Source: Temnothorax longispinosus (lineage: Eukaryota; Arthropoda; Insecta; Hymenoptera; Formicidae). From it: 64,000 bases of DNA. Positions 62,813-64,000 of the stretch are shown piece by piece. Numbering within the stretch: the stretch's first letter is position 1; each line of letters begins with the position of its first letter. The stretch is from positions 1,178,001 to 1,242,000 of the forward strand of contig NC_092362.1 of NCBI RefSeq assembly GCF_030848805.1. Direction: 5' to 3'. The notes below the pieces were generated by a model. That model did no database searches. It saw only the letters and a list, made by a program, of their open reading frames with translations, and had not been told where the DNA came from. Position numbers and translations under genes: made by a program.

Positions 62813-63641
62813 AAAAAAGGTATGTGCTCGAAATGAGCCTAGTAGGATAAACAAAAGGGGACGATCTATTTTCAGTATTTCGAATAATTTTATTAATTAG
62901 ATGTAACTTCCAAAGGGATCGCGTCCTATACGGTAATCTTGATAAAGTTATTAGGTATTACGCACGCTGGGGAAAAAAACGTACGTGCGTCGCTTCGTAA
63001 CAAACAGAAGATACTCATCGTAGAGAGAATTGTGCGAGACAAATTCATTTATATATCGTATTGGTGGGGCATCTATTGCGACATTCTAATATATTGTATT
63101 ATACGATTGTCTGAAACTCTTAGGCAAGCTCTAATAAATTTTTTTAAATTTTATAGAAGAGCCTCTATTCACTTTGGCTACGTCACTGCGTTGCCTTTAA
63201 ACCCCTCTTCTTTGCTAAAGATAGTAAAAAGAAAACCGTCCCTTGTGTATTATCCTTTACATTAAGACTAAGCATGGTTATTTAGCAACTCGAGCTTTTT
63301 TATAATATCTATAATGTCTGATTTTGTAATATTTAATTAAGGTACAAAAAAAAAGAAGTGCTAAATAACTTGATGCTCTGGAGCAATTGCCTATCATAGA
63401 ATTTGATTCCGAGACTTGCTTTCCCGCATATATGGCTGATAGACAGATCAGTGTCGTTAGTATATAAATTACGACTTTTATTGATGCGAATTGTTATCAA
63501 TTATAATTAATGCAGTATTTTTTTAGTACATAGTACATACACACAAGATCGTGTCTTAATTTATTTACATAGACTAAATAAATATTGGTAGTCATATTCG
63601 ATTTACATATTAAATTGTTAATTTATTTAATTATTGTAAAA
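62813..63641. other. Spacer at right end
   Basis: AT-rich, with a 108-codon plus-strand frame (62939-63265) lacking motifs. Nothing else is seen. Confidence 0.45.
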
Positions 63642-63995
63642 TTAATGAAGCATACAAAAATCTTTTTTTTTTTTACAAACGAAGAACCCTGTATTACCCG
63701 GTGAGTGCAACTTTCTTTTAAAAGCCATCTTCGAATTGGCGCCATTAGGTGGTAGAACTGTCTGATTTGCAATAGAGTTCCTATAACTAATTTGTAATTG
63801 ATTAATTAATTCCTGCCAGATCAGCCAAGATAGACGTGTTCCTACCTTCCTACTAGCTGTGCCTTGTATTTTTTGCAATAGAAAAAGATGATTAATTTCC
63901 CGTATGGATAACTGATCTGCACAGTTATTTGGATTTAGCAAACTCACGGACCCGATAGCACAATATATACTGCGGACACTCACGTATGTATACAT
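63642..63995 (-). CDS. Possible terminal exon of an unidentified gene
   Basis: A minus-strand frame is open from near the window edge to a TAA at 63642. The encoded tail (QGTASRKVGTRLSWLIWQEL, then VLPPNGANSKMAFKRK) looks more protein-like than neighbouring frames, but I recognise no family, and the lysine-rich end comes from an A-run. It could be the last exon of a gene entering from the right, convergent with loco, or chance. Confidence 0.2.
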   Translation of the reverse strand: MYTYVSVRSIYCAIGSVSLLNPNNCADQLSIREINHLFLLQKIQGTASRKVGTRLSWLIWQELINQLQISYRNSIANQTVLPPNGANSKMAFKRKLHSPGNTGFFVCKKKKDFCMLH

Positions 63996-64000
63996 ACATA

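Noticed and set aside
1..64000. CRISPR arrays, operons, phage or bacterial defence systems
   Set aside because: The window is eukaryotic with spliced genes; no regularly spaced short repeats with unique spacers occur.

Overview
This is eukaryotic DNA, almost certainly from a hymenopteran insect and plausibly an ant. The genes have short exons with canonical GT-AG introns. The proteins are of insect type: a 7tm_6 odorant receptor, a Loco-type RGS protein, Mgat2 and PEBPs. AT-rich spacer alternates with CpG-rich promoter patches and is littered with decayed repeats. Nothing prokaryotic or viral is visible. The species assignment is inference from gene content and sequence style.

Layout. 1-14.8 kb is gene-poor: a CpG-rich possible first exon on the minus strand (about 2.33-2.83 kb), a broken VRK-family kinase copy (6.7-7.3 kb), a broken effector-caspase copy (8.6-9.0 kb) and two tRNA-like, SINE-type elements (10.3 and 11.1 kb). 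14.8-17.5 kb holds a five-exon odorant receptor gene on the minus strand; a 500-base assembly gap sits inside one of its introns, but all exons can be read (406 aa). 17.5-22.6 kb is spacer with an LRR fragment and a decayed recombinase-like fragment. 22.66-26.45 kb is Mgat2 (minus, five exons, 481 aa), a Golgi N-glycan-branching enzyme. 26.5-45 kb is a long gene desert with a 169-bp foldback element, simple repeats, two degenerate tandem arrays and a CpG-rich block near 43.2-43.9 kb that looks like a minus-strand first exon. 45.1-48.6 kb carries two tandem minus-strand PEBP genes, one apparently cytosolic (182 aa) and one with a signal peptide (200 aa). 50.9-61.9 kb is loco (RGS12/RGS14 family), plus strand, 15 coding exons, 1,322 aa, with an internal CpG-rich promoter and alternative first exon near 56.0 kb. 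After loco come its probable 3' UTR and a possible minus-strand terminal exon at the right edge.

The genes do not form one pathway. Loco limits heterotrimeric G-protein signalling, Mgat2 acts in the Golgi, the PEBPs are small ligand-binding proteins, and the odorant receptor is a sensory ion-channel subunit. The two PEBPs are clear tandem duplicates that share an intron position. All multi-exon models were built by reading splice sites and checking phase by hand; they close without internal stops but have no transcript support here. No wholly new system was identified. The most useful observations are the complete odorant receptor across the gap, the loco alternative promoter and upstream ORF, a phase-0 candidate cassette exon in Mgat2, the divergent secreted PEBP, and several undescribed-looking repeats.
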